64,000 nucleotides of DNA from an uncultured bacterium (GTDB lineage: Bacteria > Cyanobacteriota > Vampirovibrionia > Gastranaerophilales > Gastranaerophilaceae): contig CASFGO010000028.1 of the NCBI GenBank assembly GCA_949294335.1, forward strand, positions 29,369 through 93,368, read 5' to 3'. Below the pieces are notes generated by a model that was not told the origin of the DNA, did not search any database, and saw only the letters and a program-made list of their open reading frames with translations. Made by a program: the position numbers and the translations under genes. This document shows positions 18,647 through 27,611 of this stretch, in pieces (within the stretch, counting starts at the first letter, position 1; each line of letters opens with the position of its first letter).

Positions 18647-18907
18647 TTATTTTCCTAACATATCTGCCATACGTTTTGCCCTAATTACATTTCTTATAGT
18701 ATTGTTAGTATTCCTATTTTTTATACGATGCCTTCTATTTTTATAATAGGTATAATCGTTATAATTATTACCATAAGAATATGTATTATCACCCCAAGAA
18801 TTTACTCCATATTGACCTGGCCAAGGATTAAATGCCATATTAGCAAATACTGATGTTGTATTTAAAATCATTGTTAATATTAATATGTATAAAGATAATT
18901 TTTTCAT
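18647..18907 (-). CDS. small secreted protein, Asn/Tyr/Arg-rich
   Basis: An 86-residue protein from the ATG at 18907. A clear signal peptide (about 1-23, ending VFA) precedes a mature part rich in Asn and Tyr, then a basic stretch (KNRRHRIKNRN). The first residues of the mature part include NPWPGQYGVNSWG. No family recognised. The gene is convergent with the GNAT-like gene, 2 bp away. Confidence 0.55.
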   Translation of the reverse strand: MKKLSLYILILTMILNTTSVFANMAFNPWPGQYGVNSWGDNTYSYGNNYNDYTYYKNRRHRIKNRNTNNTIRNVIRAKRMADMLGK

Positions 18908-19005
18908 ACACAAATTCTTATCTAAAAATAAAAAATAAAATCCGACAAATATATATAGCCTACATAGTGAATGTTTTATTTATATGAATTATAGAGAATA
19001 TCAGT

Positions 19006-19734
19006 ATGAAAAAATTAATTGCTTTATTATGTTTAATTTGTATGGGGACAAGTGGATTTGCACAAACTTGCTGCGATAACCAACAACCTCCTTGTGAAGA
19101 AGTTCAAAGATATGAACATACTTTTTACGAAAAAGGTGCAACATCTAATCAGGTTGCTATTACTAATCTAAGAAATATTGTATGTAAAGGAAATGCTCTT
19201 AAAGTAGCATTTAATTGCAAATTCAAATCAGAATGTGCAAAAGCAGGAGATACAATTAATTTTACTCTTCCTGATGCTTTATATACTGAAGAAGGAACTT
19301 TATTAATTCCGGCATGTTCTACTGTAATTGCAGATATTATAAGAATAGAAAAACAAAGATTTCCAAACAAAAACGCAAGAGTATATCTAAACTTCAAATG
19401 TATAGTTTTTCCTGATAACACAACAGTTTGCATGAGTGGTAAACCTTTAACAAAAGATGGTAGCTTAAAAGAAGGTCCTTGGATGACAACAGGAAAACTT
19501 GCTCTATATACAATTGGATTAGGTTGTGTTGGAGCTGGTGCAGGTACAGGTTTTGCATTTATACCAAACCCTGCAAAACTAGGTGTTGGGTTTGCTGTTG
19601 GCATTCCTGTTGGTTGTACTGTAGGTCTTATTACAGGTCTTTTAACTCCAGGGTTGAAATATCATGCTAAAAAAGGTGAGAATATTAAAGTAATTCTATG
19701 TGAACCTATGTCACTACCTAAAATATGTAAATAA
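19006..19734 (+). CDS. secreted or membrane protein of unknown function
   Basis: A signal peptide (about 1-19, ending FA) is followed by a Cys-rich start (CCDNQQPPC). Residues 80-150 look like a beta-rich domain with the sequence GTLLIPACSTVIADI, faintly similar to the beta-barrel domains of VirB10/TrbI-like proteins. Residues 165-215 form a glycine-rich hydrophobic hairpin, probably membrane-embedded. Eleven or so cysteines suggest disulfides. I do not recognise a family; the VirB10 likeness is only a shape impression. Confidence 0.6.
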   Translation: MKKLIALLCLICMGTSGFAQTCCDNQQPPCEEVQRYEHTFYEKGATSNQVAITNLRNIVCKGNALKVAFNCKFKSECAKAGDTINFTLPDALYTEEGTLLIPACSTVIADIIRIEKQRFPNKNARVYLNFKCIVFPDNTTVCMSGKPLTKDGSLKEGPWMTTGKLALYTIGLGCVGAGAGTGFAFIPNPAKLGVGFAVGIPVGCTVGLITGLLTPGLKYHAKKGENIKVILCEPMSLPKICK

Positions 19735-19737
19735 CAC

Positions 19738-19765
19738 TAGACAAATGATTAAAACATATTATAAT
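19738..19765 (+). promoter_or_regulatory. promoter giving a leaderless phosphoesterase mRNA
   Basis: TAGACA (19738-19743), 16-nt spacer, TATAAT (19760-19765). The start codon of the next gene is at 19772, 6 nt after the -10 box, and no Shine-Dalgarno sequence exists. Confidence 0.6.
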
Positions 19766-19771
19766 TAATCT

Positions 19772-20608
19772 ATGAAAAAGATTTTGTTTGTTTTAGTGTT
19801 CTTATTAACTGCAAATATTACCCTTGCAGATACATTAATTTTTGCTCAAATTACAGATGTTCACATTCCTGCAAAAACTAATCAACCTATCTTAAGAAGG
19901 GATTTATCAAAAGCAGAAGAAAATCTAAGATGTGCAATTCGTAAGATTAATAATGATGATTCTATTCAATATGTATTCTTTACAGGAGATTCTGTTGACA
20001 GGTCATACGAAGAATTATATTCAAAATTTTTCAATATAGTAAACAACTTAAACAAACCGTACTATATTGCACTAGGAAATCACGATGTTAATTCTCCTTA
20101 TGGAATGAACAAAAAAGAAACTTTAAAACTTATACACAACCTATCTAGATATCATCAATATTATCCGAATTATTATGTTGAATTAAACAATGATTTTATT
20201 GCAGTTATGCTTGATGGAACAAATGACTATGTTATAGATTCAAGAGGATATTTTAATAAAGAAACTCTCCAATGGCTAGAAAATGTACTTCAAGAGAATC
20301 AAAATAAAAAAGTTTTAATATTCCAACATTTTCCAATAGTTGAACCTTCTAAAGAATCAATATATGAATATTTACACAAAATCCGTAATAAAAGAGCTTT
20401 ATTAAAAGTGATAAAAAAATACAATAATGTAAAACTGATTGCATCAGGACATTATCATAGAAAAGGTGAGTTTGAAAAATACGGAATAAAACATTATTCT
20501 ACACCTGCATTATTTCTCACACCTTCATACTATAGAGTAATAAAAATAGACTATGAACCTTGTGGAGATATCAATAGTATTGAAACTGAATTAATTAAAA
20601 ACAATTAA
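19772..20608 (+). CDS. secreted calcineurin-like metallophosphoesterase
   Basis: A signal peptide (1-19) leads into a complete calcineurin-like metal site: Asp29 and His31 (TDVH), Asp73 (GDSVD), Asn103-His104-Asp105 (GNHD), His186 (FQHFP), and His227/His229 (GHYH). The 278-residue protein would hydrolyse phosphomonoesters or diesters outside the cytoplasmic membrane. The substrate is unknown. Its 3' end overlaps the convergent SulP gene by 4 bp. Confidence 0.88.
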   Translation: MKKILFVLVFLLTANITLADTLIFAQITDVHIPAKTNQPILRRDLSKAEENLRCAIRKINNDDSIQYVFFTGDSVDRSYEELYSKFFNIVNNLNKPYYIALGNHDVNSPYGMNKKETLKLIHNLSRYHQYYPNYYVELNNDFIAVMLDGTNDYVIDSRGYFNKETLQWLENVLQENQNKKVLIFQHFPIVEPSKESIYEYLHKIRNKRALLKVIKKYNNVKLIASGHYHRKGEFEKYGIKHYSTPALFLTPSYYRVIKIDYEPCGDINSIETELIKNN

Positions 20609-22134
20609 TCCTCATGCTCTTTATGGAACAAATGCCACTTAAAACTTGGATAAGTCTTACTTATCTCATCCCATTTTATCAATAATTCATAACCTTGTAC
20701 TTTTTTCATTCTATCTTTTTCCCAAGATTTTATGAAATCAACACAGGCATGATCTATATAATGAAGTCGTTCTGTACATAAGGTAATATTTTTATCCTTT
20801 GGTAAATGTTCCAATGCATCTATTAAGGTCGGAAGTTGTAAAAATGTTATATTACCATGTAATTTTGCAACAACTCTATTTTCTGATTCAATATACTCAG
20901 AATCAATATCAACCTTTAATACTTTATATGCGCTTTTTATAAATGCACAGATAAAACCAATCAAAATACCTTCAAATAAATTAGTGAACAATATTGAAAC
21001 AAGAGTAATTAAATAAATGGCAAACTCTCCTCTACTTAATTTCAATAAATGTTTTGCAGCATCAATATCAACTAACTTATAACCTGTATAAACTAATATT
21101 GCAGCCAAAGAAGATATAGGTATATAATTTAATACAAAAGGAAATACTGAAACAAATAATAACAACCAAACCCCATGCAATACAGCAGACAATCTTGTTT
21201 GAGCATTAGCATTAATGTTAGCAGCACTTCTTACAATTACACCTGTAATAGGCAACCCACCTAAAAATCCTGATAATGAGTTCCCAATACCTTGTGCAAT
21301 AATTTCTTTATCGTAATCTGTTTTTGATCTCGTACACATTTTATCAATTGCTGCAGAAGTCAATAATGTTTCTGCACTGGCAATAAAAGTTATAACAAGT
21401 GCATTTAAAATAACTGTTGGATTTAATATATGAGAAAATTCTGATAATTGTATAAAATTAATCCCACTCCAAAAATTATCCCCAACTTGTAAATATGTAA
21501 TATCCAAATGAGTAGCATTTGCAACCAATGAAGCTGTTATTACACCAACTAAAGCTGATGGAATTACTTTTAATTTTTTATATGGTAATAAATTCCATAA
21601 CAATATCATTGATATTGTTAATATACCAATTGTACAGGCATGATGGTGCTGAGATCCATCTAATGGTAAAACAGAATTATATATTACACTCAATAAATCC
21701 TTTATATTATTAATAAAATTATTCTGAGGAGAACTATCTAACATAATATGGAATTGGGACAAAAATATAGAAATCCCAATCCCTGCAAGCATACCCTGAA
21801 TTATTGCAGGGGATATTGCCCTAAACCATTTACCAAAAGATAAAATCCCAAAAGTAATTTGAATAAGCCCTACAAGAAAAATTATCAAAAATAACTTCTC
21901 AACACCTTGAGTTTGAATAATATCAACAATTATCAATATTAAACCTGCAGCAGGACCAGAAACTTGAAGCGAGTTACCAGAAAATAATCCTACAACAATT
22001 CCACCTATAATTCCTGATACAATCCCGCTATATATAGGTAATCCACAAGCGATAGATATACCTATAGCCAATGGAAGTGCTATCAAAAATACTATTATTG
22101 ATGCCAAAAAATCTTTTTTTATTATATTCAACAT
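20605..22134 (-). CDS. SulP-family anion transporter with STAS domain
   Basis: A 509-residue inner-membrane protein with about 12-14 hydrophobic segments (residues 8-400) and a C-terminal STAS-like domain (about 410-495). Family marks are SGPAAGLILIIVDII near residue 58 and the GLPITGVIVRSAANINANAQTR block near 300. SulP proteins carry sulfate, bicarbonate or related anions; cyanobacterial BicA belongs here, but the substrate cannot be told from sequence alone. AAGGAT lies before the ATG. It is not linked to a carbonic anhydrase here. Confidence 0.9.
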   Translation of the reverse strand: MLNIIKKDFLASIIVFLIALPLAIGISIACGLPIYSGIVSGIIGGIVVGLFSGNSLQVSGPAAGLILIIVDIIQTQGVEKLFLIIFLVGLIQITFGILSFGKWFRAISPAIIQGMLAGIGISIFLSQFHIMLDSSPQNNFINNIKDLLSVIYNSVLPLDGSQHHHACTIGILTISMILLWNLLPYKKLKVIPSALVGVITASLVANATHLDITYLQVGDNFWSGINFIQLSEFSHILNPTVILNALVITFIASAETLLTSAAIDKMCTRSKTDYDKEIIAQGIGNSLSGFLGGLPITGVIVRSAANINANAQTRLSAVLHGVWLLLFVSVFPFVLNYIPISSLAAILVYTGYKLVDIDAAKHLLKLSRGEFAIYLITLVSILFTNLFEGILIGFICAFIKSAYKVLKVDIDSEYIESENRVVAKLHGNITFLQLPTLIDALEHLPKDKNITLCTERLHYIDHACVDFIKSWEKDRMKKVQGYELLIKWDEISKTYPSFKWHLFHKEHED

Positions 22135-22312
22135 GCCTGTATCCTTTATTAATTCAATCTTTACTGCATATTAACATATTTAGTGTAATTTTAACAATTA
22201 AGAAATGTAACAGATTTTAAGATAATCCTAAAGTTTTATAAAAAAATACCGATATACACACCGAGGGAAAAATTCATTATCACAAAAATTTAAAAGAAGG
22301 GTGTGTATCAAT

Positions 22313-22876
22313 ATGAAAAGAACAATCATAGCTTTATTAAGCGTGCTATTTTTTGCTGTTTCACCAGCATTTGCATCATATAATCTAAAACATTTTTCAA
22401 CAGATGAAAAAATCTTAGCAGCATTAACAGTATTAAACAACAACGGCGGAGAAGAAGTTCTTGATAATCTTGCAGAAAATGGAGTAAAAATAATATTCTA
22501 TGATTTAACAATGATGGATTTTAATTACTCCAAAGATTATGCAATCGCATCAGTTGGAACATTAGGAGAAAGATATATTTTAATCAACTCCAGATACAAA
22601 AATTCTCCAAAAGAAGCATTAGCTTGTCTAATAGCTCACGAAAGTTTCCACAAATTAAAAAGAGCAACATTTGCAGAAGAAGTTAAATGTACACAAGTTG
22701 AAGCTTACTACTGGCACAAATTAAAAAATCAAGTAACTAACACTACAACCAATGAATTAACAAACCGTTTAAATAAACTTGAAGCATTATATTTAGCATC
22801 TACACCTAATAATGATAGAATAGCTGATTCAATAATACACAACCAATTCTATAGAGCTCAATTAGCTATTAAATAA
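22313..22876 (+). CDS. secreted HExxH protein, putative zinc metallopeptidase
   Basis: The ATG at 22313 is preferred; a GTG at 22301 lies too close to the GAAGG site. A signal peptide (1-21) precedes a 167-residue mature protein. His109-Glu110 and His113 form HESFH in LIAHESFHKLK, with glutamates at 122, 123 and 130 that could give the third zinc ligand. This is a gluzincin-like pattern, but I cannot place the family. The rest is helical. It is convergent with the flavin reductase gene, with stop codons directly adjacent. Confidence 0.65.
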   Translation: MKRTIIALLSVLFFAVSPAFASYNLKHFSTDEKILAALTVLNNNGGEEVLDNLAENGVKIIFYDLTMMDFNYSKDYAIASVGTLGERYILINSRYKNSPKEALACLIAHESFHKLKRATFAEEVKCTQVEAYYWHKLKNQVTNTTTNELTNRLNKLEALYLASTPNNDRIADSIIHNQFYRAQLAIK

Positions 22877-23500
22877 TTAACATTTTATAAAAACTGATTT
22901 AGGTTTTTTACAAATTGGACATACATAATCATCAGGCTCTTTAGTTATATCTCCTTCATAAATATAATTACAAATTGTACACCTGTAACATAATTCAGAA
23001 TTTACTTTTTCTTCTACATAAGTCGGAGCAGTCTTAGGACTGCTTCCTTTTTTAACTTTATGATAATAAGCATAAGTCATTGGAGTATCACCATGCAAAA
23101 TATCACCATCAATTATTCGACCTAAAAATATCGTATGTGTTTCTGTTTCCATTTTGTCTATTATTTCACAAATAATATAACCAATTGCATCTTTCAATAT
23201 AGCAACATCATCTGTAATTTCGTATTCTATTTTTTCAAATTTATCAACCGTTTTACCTGTTTCAAAACCAAATACGGGAATTATATCATCATTTACATGT
23301 TCTCCAAGAATTGATATAGCAAATTTCCCACATTTTTCCATACATTGATGTGTATAATTTTGATGATTAATACTAACAGCAATAGTGTCATACGAAACTT
23401 GCATAATACTATTTGCAATACAACCAGTTGGTTTATTATCGTTCATAGTTGAAACAACATAAACACCGTAAGACAAATCTTTAAGAACTTCATTATTCAT
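22877..23500 (-). CDS. flavin reductase-rubredoxin fusion protein
   Basis: Residues 1-150 are a flavin reductase-like FMN-binding domain (NNEVLKDLSYGVYVVST at the start, TGCIANSIMQVS for flavin contact). Residues 170-207 are a rubredoxin domain with iron ligands Cys174, Cys177, Cys194 and Cys197 (CTIC and CPIC). This arrangement is that of high-molecular-weight rubredoxin of anaerobes, which passes electrons from NAD(P)H to flavodiiron proteins that remove O2 or NO. No flavodiiron gene is in the window. It fits an anaerobe needing oxygen protection. Confidence 0.88.
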   Translation of the reverse strand: MNNEVLKDLSYGVYVVSTMNDNKPTGCIANSIMQVSYDTIAVSINHQNYTHQCMEKCGKFAISILGEHVNDDIIPVFGFETGKTVDKFEKIEYEITDDVAILKDAIGYIICEIIDKMETETHTIFLGRIIDGDILHGDTPMTYAYYHKVKKGSSPKTAPTYVEEKVNSELCYRCTICNYIYEGDITKEPDDYVCPICKKPKSVFIKC

Positions 23501-23659
23501 ATAACACCTCGCTTGATGTTATTATAATAAATTTTTATACATACATCAATAAGATATATGTACATTAAATTTAGCCTCAAAATTCTAATATTCCACATAT
23601 ATGTAGATTATTTTATAAATTTTTAAAAATATGTTAAATAAACATATAGGAGAAATATC

Positions 23660-23878
23660 ATGGAAATTAGAAACATAATAAAATATATTTTATTCTGTAA
23701 AAATACTACACTTACACAATTAGCAAATTATCTAACAATTGCAACTAATAAAAAATATAATGTAGACTTACTATCTAAAAAACTTATAAGAAAAACCTTA
23801 CGAGCAGAAGAATTTAAACTTATTCTTGAAATATTAGGGTATGAAATCAAAGTTGTAAAAAAAGTAGAAGAAAACTAA
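23660..23878 (+). CDS. small helix-turn-helix protein
   Basis: A 72-residue protein with a strong AGGAG ribosome site. The sequence TTLTQLANYLTIATNKKYNVDLLSKKL fits an XRE/Cro-like helix-turn-helix, and FKLILEILGYEIKVV is a common ending for such small regulators. It probably binds DNA; whether it regulates a neighbour is not known. It stands alone between two minus-strand genes. Confidence 0.65.
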   Translation: MEIRNIIKYILFCKNTTLTQLANYLTIATNKKYNVDLLSKKLIRKTLRAEEFKLILEILGYEIKVVKKVEEN

Positions 23879-23910
23879 TGTTTGTAGAATAATTTTAATT
23901 TGTCTAAATT

Positions 23911-24888
23911 CTAATTCAAATATTTTTTAATCAAAAGTTTCTTTAGTGCTCTTGCATTTACACTCTGTTCATCTATTTCAAGAATCTTATCAAGTGATTT
24001 TATAGCTTGTTTATAATCACCCATATTCTTATAAATTACTGACATGGAATAATGAGCATCAATAAATTTGTCATCAAACTCAATAGCTTTTTCTAAATCC
24101 TCTAATGCTGATTTTAATTCCTTTTCATCCTCTGTTTTGGTCGCAAAAACTATCTGAGCACGATTGAAATATGCATCCACCATATTCTTATCTATATCTA
24201 TTGTTTTTGAATAATATTCATATGCCTTTTTATAATTTTCTTTTTGAAATTCTATAATACCTATAAACATATAAACAGGTGCAAAATCAGGTTTCAATTC
24301 AATAACTTTATTGTATGCAGACATTGCTTCTTGAGTATTACCAACATTTGCCTCTTGTATTCCTAAATTGAAATAATATTTATAATCTTTATGGCTATTT
24401 TCTGCATTCTTTAATAAATCAGAATACTTCTCATCTTCTTTTAAAATCTTAATTAAATCCTGTTTATTATATTCTGCTATCTTTAATTTTGGAGATAACA
24501 TTAAAGCCATATCATAATCATTCATTGCTTTTTCAAATTCGCCCTTATGGAAATATGAAAAACCTCGATTGTTATATGCAAGAGCATTTCTTTTATCTAA
24601 TTCTATAGCTTTTGTATAACCCAATATAGCAGAGTCATAATCTCCTGCTTCATCTTTGGCATTTGCGAGATTGATTATTACTTCAATATTATTAGGCTCT
24701 ATTGATAAAGCTTTTTCAAAATTCTTTAATCTTTCATCTGCGTCAGTTGATGCTACACCCATATAGAAATAATAATCGTATTTTGTTCCTATTCGCTTTA
24801 AATCATTTCTTATAAGTTTTCTTGCTGATATATAATCCTTTTTGACGATACAATCATCTATCTTTGATAATAATTTTGATTTATCCAT
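23911..24888 (-). CDS. tetratricopeptide repeat protein
   Basis: A soluble 325-residue protein with about seven or eight TPR units from residue 35 to 310. Typical cores are visible: GDYDSAILGYTKAIELD, AYNNRGFSYFHKGEFEKAMN and GNTQEAMSAYNKVIELKPD. There is no signal peptide. It acts as a protein-interaction scaffold; the partner is unknown. A TATAAT box (24895-24900 on the minus strand) ends only 6 nt before the ATG, suggesting a leaderless message. Confidence 0.88.
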   Translation of the reverse strand: MDKSKLLSKIDDCIVKKDYISARKLIRNDLKRIGTKYDYYFYMGVASTDADERLKNFEKALSIEPNNIEVIINLANAKDEAGDYDSAILGYTKAIELDKRNALAYNNRGFSYFHKGEFEKAMNDYDMALMLSPKLKIAEYNKQDLIKILKEDEKYSDLLKNAENSHKDYKYYFNLGIQEANVGNTQEAMSAYNKVIELKPDFAPVYMFIGIIEFQKENYKKAYEYYSKTIDIDKNMVDAYFNRAQIVFATKTEDEKELKSALEDLEKAIEFDDKFIDAHYSMSVIYKNMGDYKQAIKSLDKILEIDEQSVNARALKKLLIKKYLN

Positions 24889-24894
24889 AAGATA

Positions 24895-24900
24895 ATTATA
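24895..24900 (-). promoter_or_regulatory. candidate -10 box of the TPR gene
   Basis: TATAAT on the minus strand, 6 nt before the start codon. No convincing -35 box is seen, so support is weaker than for the other leaderless candidates. Confidence 0.35.
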
Positions 24901-24914
24901 TCAGTAAAATATTT

Positions 24915-27512
24915 TTAAGCTATATCGTAAGACTTTGGCATATCTTGTTTAAAATGATAAGTTAAATATTCTACAGAATTAGTTGGGTTCATATTTGGAT
25001 TTTTGAACTGTTTGAATGCTTCACCTATTGGCATCTTAGCCAAATTCTTCATTTCTTGAACCTTAGCTGCTGATTTATATTTTGCCATTATCTGAGCTAA
25101 ATCTTTTACCATAGACATCATAAACATAGGATTATGAACATCATTACCTTCTGCTTTTCTTGCCAATAATGATTGTAACAATCCTTCTAAAGAATTATAA
25201 GCTGATTTTTGAGCTTTGTTTAAATTCAACTGAGAATCATTTGGAATAATATTATGTTCTCTCATTATATTAGAACTTAATTTCAAGAACTCTTCGTTAT
25301 TAATTTTAGATAACTGAGTTTTATTATCAAAGAACATTTTTTTCAAAGTTGACTCTAATATTTCATTAGCTTTTTCTGGAGTCATTCCTTCCGGTAAAAT
25401 TGCACCATCTAAAGCATATTTAGTTAAATCTTTCACATTCGCACGTTCAATATAATTTGTTAACTCGATAGAGCGTAATGCTTGTTCTTTTGATATGTCA
25501 ACAGTATTACCGGTATCAATTAACGTAAATAATTTACCTTTCTTGGATTTTAATGCCTCTAAATCAATAAATATATTTCCTGGGTGAATATCAGCATGCA
25601 ATGTTTTACCATTCTTATCAACTTTATTGAACTGTTCTACTAAAACATCCATATAACTACTTAGTAATCGTTTGATTTCATCAGGTTTTAATTCTGATAT
25701 GTCAAAATCTGGAGATTTTGCTTTTAATGCTTCGATTTCTTTATCAATTTTTGATGTATCAAATCCATATTTCTTACGGAACATCAATTCATTATATTTT
25801 ACCAATGTATCTAAACTTATACCTTTAGCTTTTTCCATTACATAGATACCTTGTTTAGCCTCAATAGGAACTACAACATTAGCTTTTTTAGTATATTTGG
25901 CCAATTTTTGAGCAGCTTTCATTTCATTTTCAAAATCAACTTCTTTTAAAATTCCATCTGCTAAATTGTTAATATTTTTGATTAAATAATTTTGCTCTTG
26001 AGTTAATTTATCTTTTGGAGCTCCTTTAGTTACTAATTGAATAAACGCTTCTTTATCCTTTTGAATTTTTGCGGCATCAATACCTTCTTTTAGAATCTTG
26101 ATACAAACTTCTTTCCCTGAAGCATCTTTTGCCAAGTAACTTTCTGCAATTGTTCCAACCCCTAATAATTTTGAAACAGTATATTTTTTATCATCACCTA
26201 TTAAGTTATTAATTACTTTTTGTGCATCTTTCATTGTTCTGGATGGAGGACAATTTTCTTTTAAAGCTTTTACTATTGGGCTTCCACCATTTGAAATTTG
26301 TAAGAACTTAACTGCAAAAATATTTTCATCTGTTAATTTTAATATTTGTTCTTCAACAGGAGAACCACTACGAAGGATATTGTTTATTGAAGAAGAATTT
26401 AACATCAAATCTTCTAATTCATTATAAGCAGTTTTATTCGATTCGAATTTTAATGGGCTTAATTTAGCATCTTTTAAATCATTTACAACTTTTTCTAAAT
26501 TCTTAACCAATGCTTTATTGTATCTTGCCTTTTTGAATGCAGGAATAGCTACTGCAATAGCAGCAACTGTATTTAATGCAGCATTATTCTTTAATGTTTC
26601 AGTAAAATCAAAGAAAGATTTTTTACGATTATCATTTTGATTTGTTGCATATCTTAAGCCTGTATTGGCTGCTACATACATAGGTGCACCAACAATACCA
26701 CCAGCCAAAGCTGTTACAGGAGCTAATAATCCACTAATAAAACCTGTACCAAAGTTTTTAAGCTCTTGTTTGCGTTTTGCTTTACTACGCTGTTTTTGTA
26801 ATGCTTTTAATTCTTTTTTCAAAGCCTTAATTTCTGTTTTTGGAGCTTTTTCTGCCTTTTTCTGTTTAATCTGAGCCTTCAAATTCTTTTCAGCATCTGT
26901 TTCTTTAAATTCTTTTGAACCAATTCTATTAACCTGTAAAGCCCATTGCTTAAACATGCCAGCCTGTAATGCAGCAACACCTGCAGCAACAGCAACTAAC
27001 TTACCTTTTGATCCAACAATAGATTTTATTGGCTTAATGTATTTATCTATTTTTGGAATATCTGAAAGCATACCTGGAACTGCATTTAATTTGAATCTTG
27101 CATTCAATTTATTCCCAAAGTTTTTTACTGTATAAAATGTTGAAACACCAGTAAGACCAGCTACAACATCTCCAAATGCTTGTGCTGAATTTTCTTGTGA
27201 TACACGATAATCTGATATAGTTTTCTTGACAGATTCTTTATCAACTTTACCATTTTCAAATTCTGCAATTTGAGCCTCAACTTTTTTTGAACCCAAACCA
27301 AAATTTGTTATATTTTTAAACTTGTTATACAAACGTTCAAATAATCCATTTTTCTTATGTTGCAAAACAAACTCATCACGCAATTCCTTTGCGTTATTTG
27401 GTGTTGTTGTATAATTTGGCTTTGGTTGATTATCATTCCATTTATTAGTTTTATTATTGATAAATGTATGATTTTTTATCTGGCTAACAAAATTATCCAT
27501 TCTTGTTGACAT
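24915..27512 (-). CDS. ABC1/UbiB-like atypical kinase with long membrane-rich N-terminus
   Basis: The ATG at 27512 follows AAGGTGG; the frame also opens 96 nt upstream but without a ribosome site. The 865-residue protein has an N-terminal 400 residues with hydrophobic segments and a Lys-rich coiled coil (about 210-265). A kinase-like domain follows (about 440-730): VGTIAESYLA near 460, a Lys in VCIKIL near 471, HADIHPGN near 638 and LIDTGN where UbiB has DFG. UbiB relatives support quinone or lipid biology, but no quinone pathway is visible here. The activity of the domain is uncertain because of the altered DFG. Confidence 0.75.
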   Translation of the reverse strand: MSTRMDNFVSQIKNHTFINNKTNKWNDNQPKPNYTTTPNNAKELRDEFVLQHKKNGLFERLYNKFKNITNFGLGSKKVEAQIAEFENGKVDKESVKKTISDYRVSQENSAQAFGDVVAGLTGVSTFYTVKNFGNKLNARFKLNAVPGMLSDIPKIDKYIKPIKSIVGSKGKLVAVAAGVAALQAGMFKQWALQVNRIGSKEFKETDAEKNLKAQIKQKKAEKAPKTEIKALKKELKALQKQRSKAKRKQELKNFGTGFISGLLAPVTALAGGIVGAPMYVAANTGLRYATNQNDNRKKSFFDFTETLKNNAALNTVAAIAVAIPAFKKARYNKALVKNLEKVVNDLKDAKLSPLKFESNKTAYNELEDLMLNSSSINNILRSGSPVEEQILKLTDENIFAVKFLQISNGGSPIVKALKENCPPSRTMKDAQKVINNLIGDDKKYTVSKLLGVGTIAESYLAKDASGKEVCIKILKEGIDAAKIQKDKEAFIQLVTKGAPKDKLTQEQNYLIKNINNLADGILKEVDFENEMKAAQKLAKYTKKANVVVPIEAKQGIYVMEKAKGISLDTLVKYNELMFRKKYGFDTSKIDKEIEALKAKSPDFDISELKPDEIKRLLSSYMDVLVEQFNKVDKNGKTLHADIHPGNIFIDLEALKSKKGKLFTLIDTGNTVDISKEQALRSIELTNYIERANVKDLTKYALDGAILPEGMTPEKANEILESTLKKMFFDNKTQLSKINNEEFLKLSSNIMREHNIIPNDSQLNLNKAQKSAYNSLEGLLQSLLARKAEGNDVHNPMFMMSMVKDLAQIMAKYKSAAKVQEMKNLAKMPIGEAFKQFKNPNMNPTNSVEYLTYHFKQDMPKSYDIA

Positions 27513-27611
27513 AAAATATCCCACCTTAATCTTACTTATATTTTTATAAAGTTTTATAAATAAATTAAATTGACAAACAACAAAAAATATTTTTAGAATA
27601 CTTAACATATT

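Noticed and set aside
22228..22443. Minus-strand ORF opposite the secreted HESFH gene
   Set aside because: Overlaps a well-supported gene with signal peptide; composition is shadow-like.
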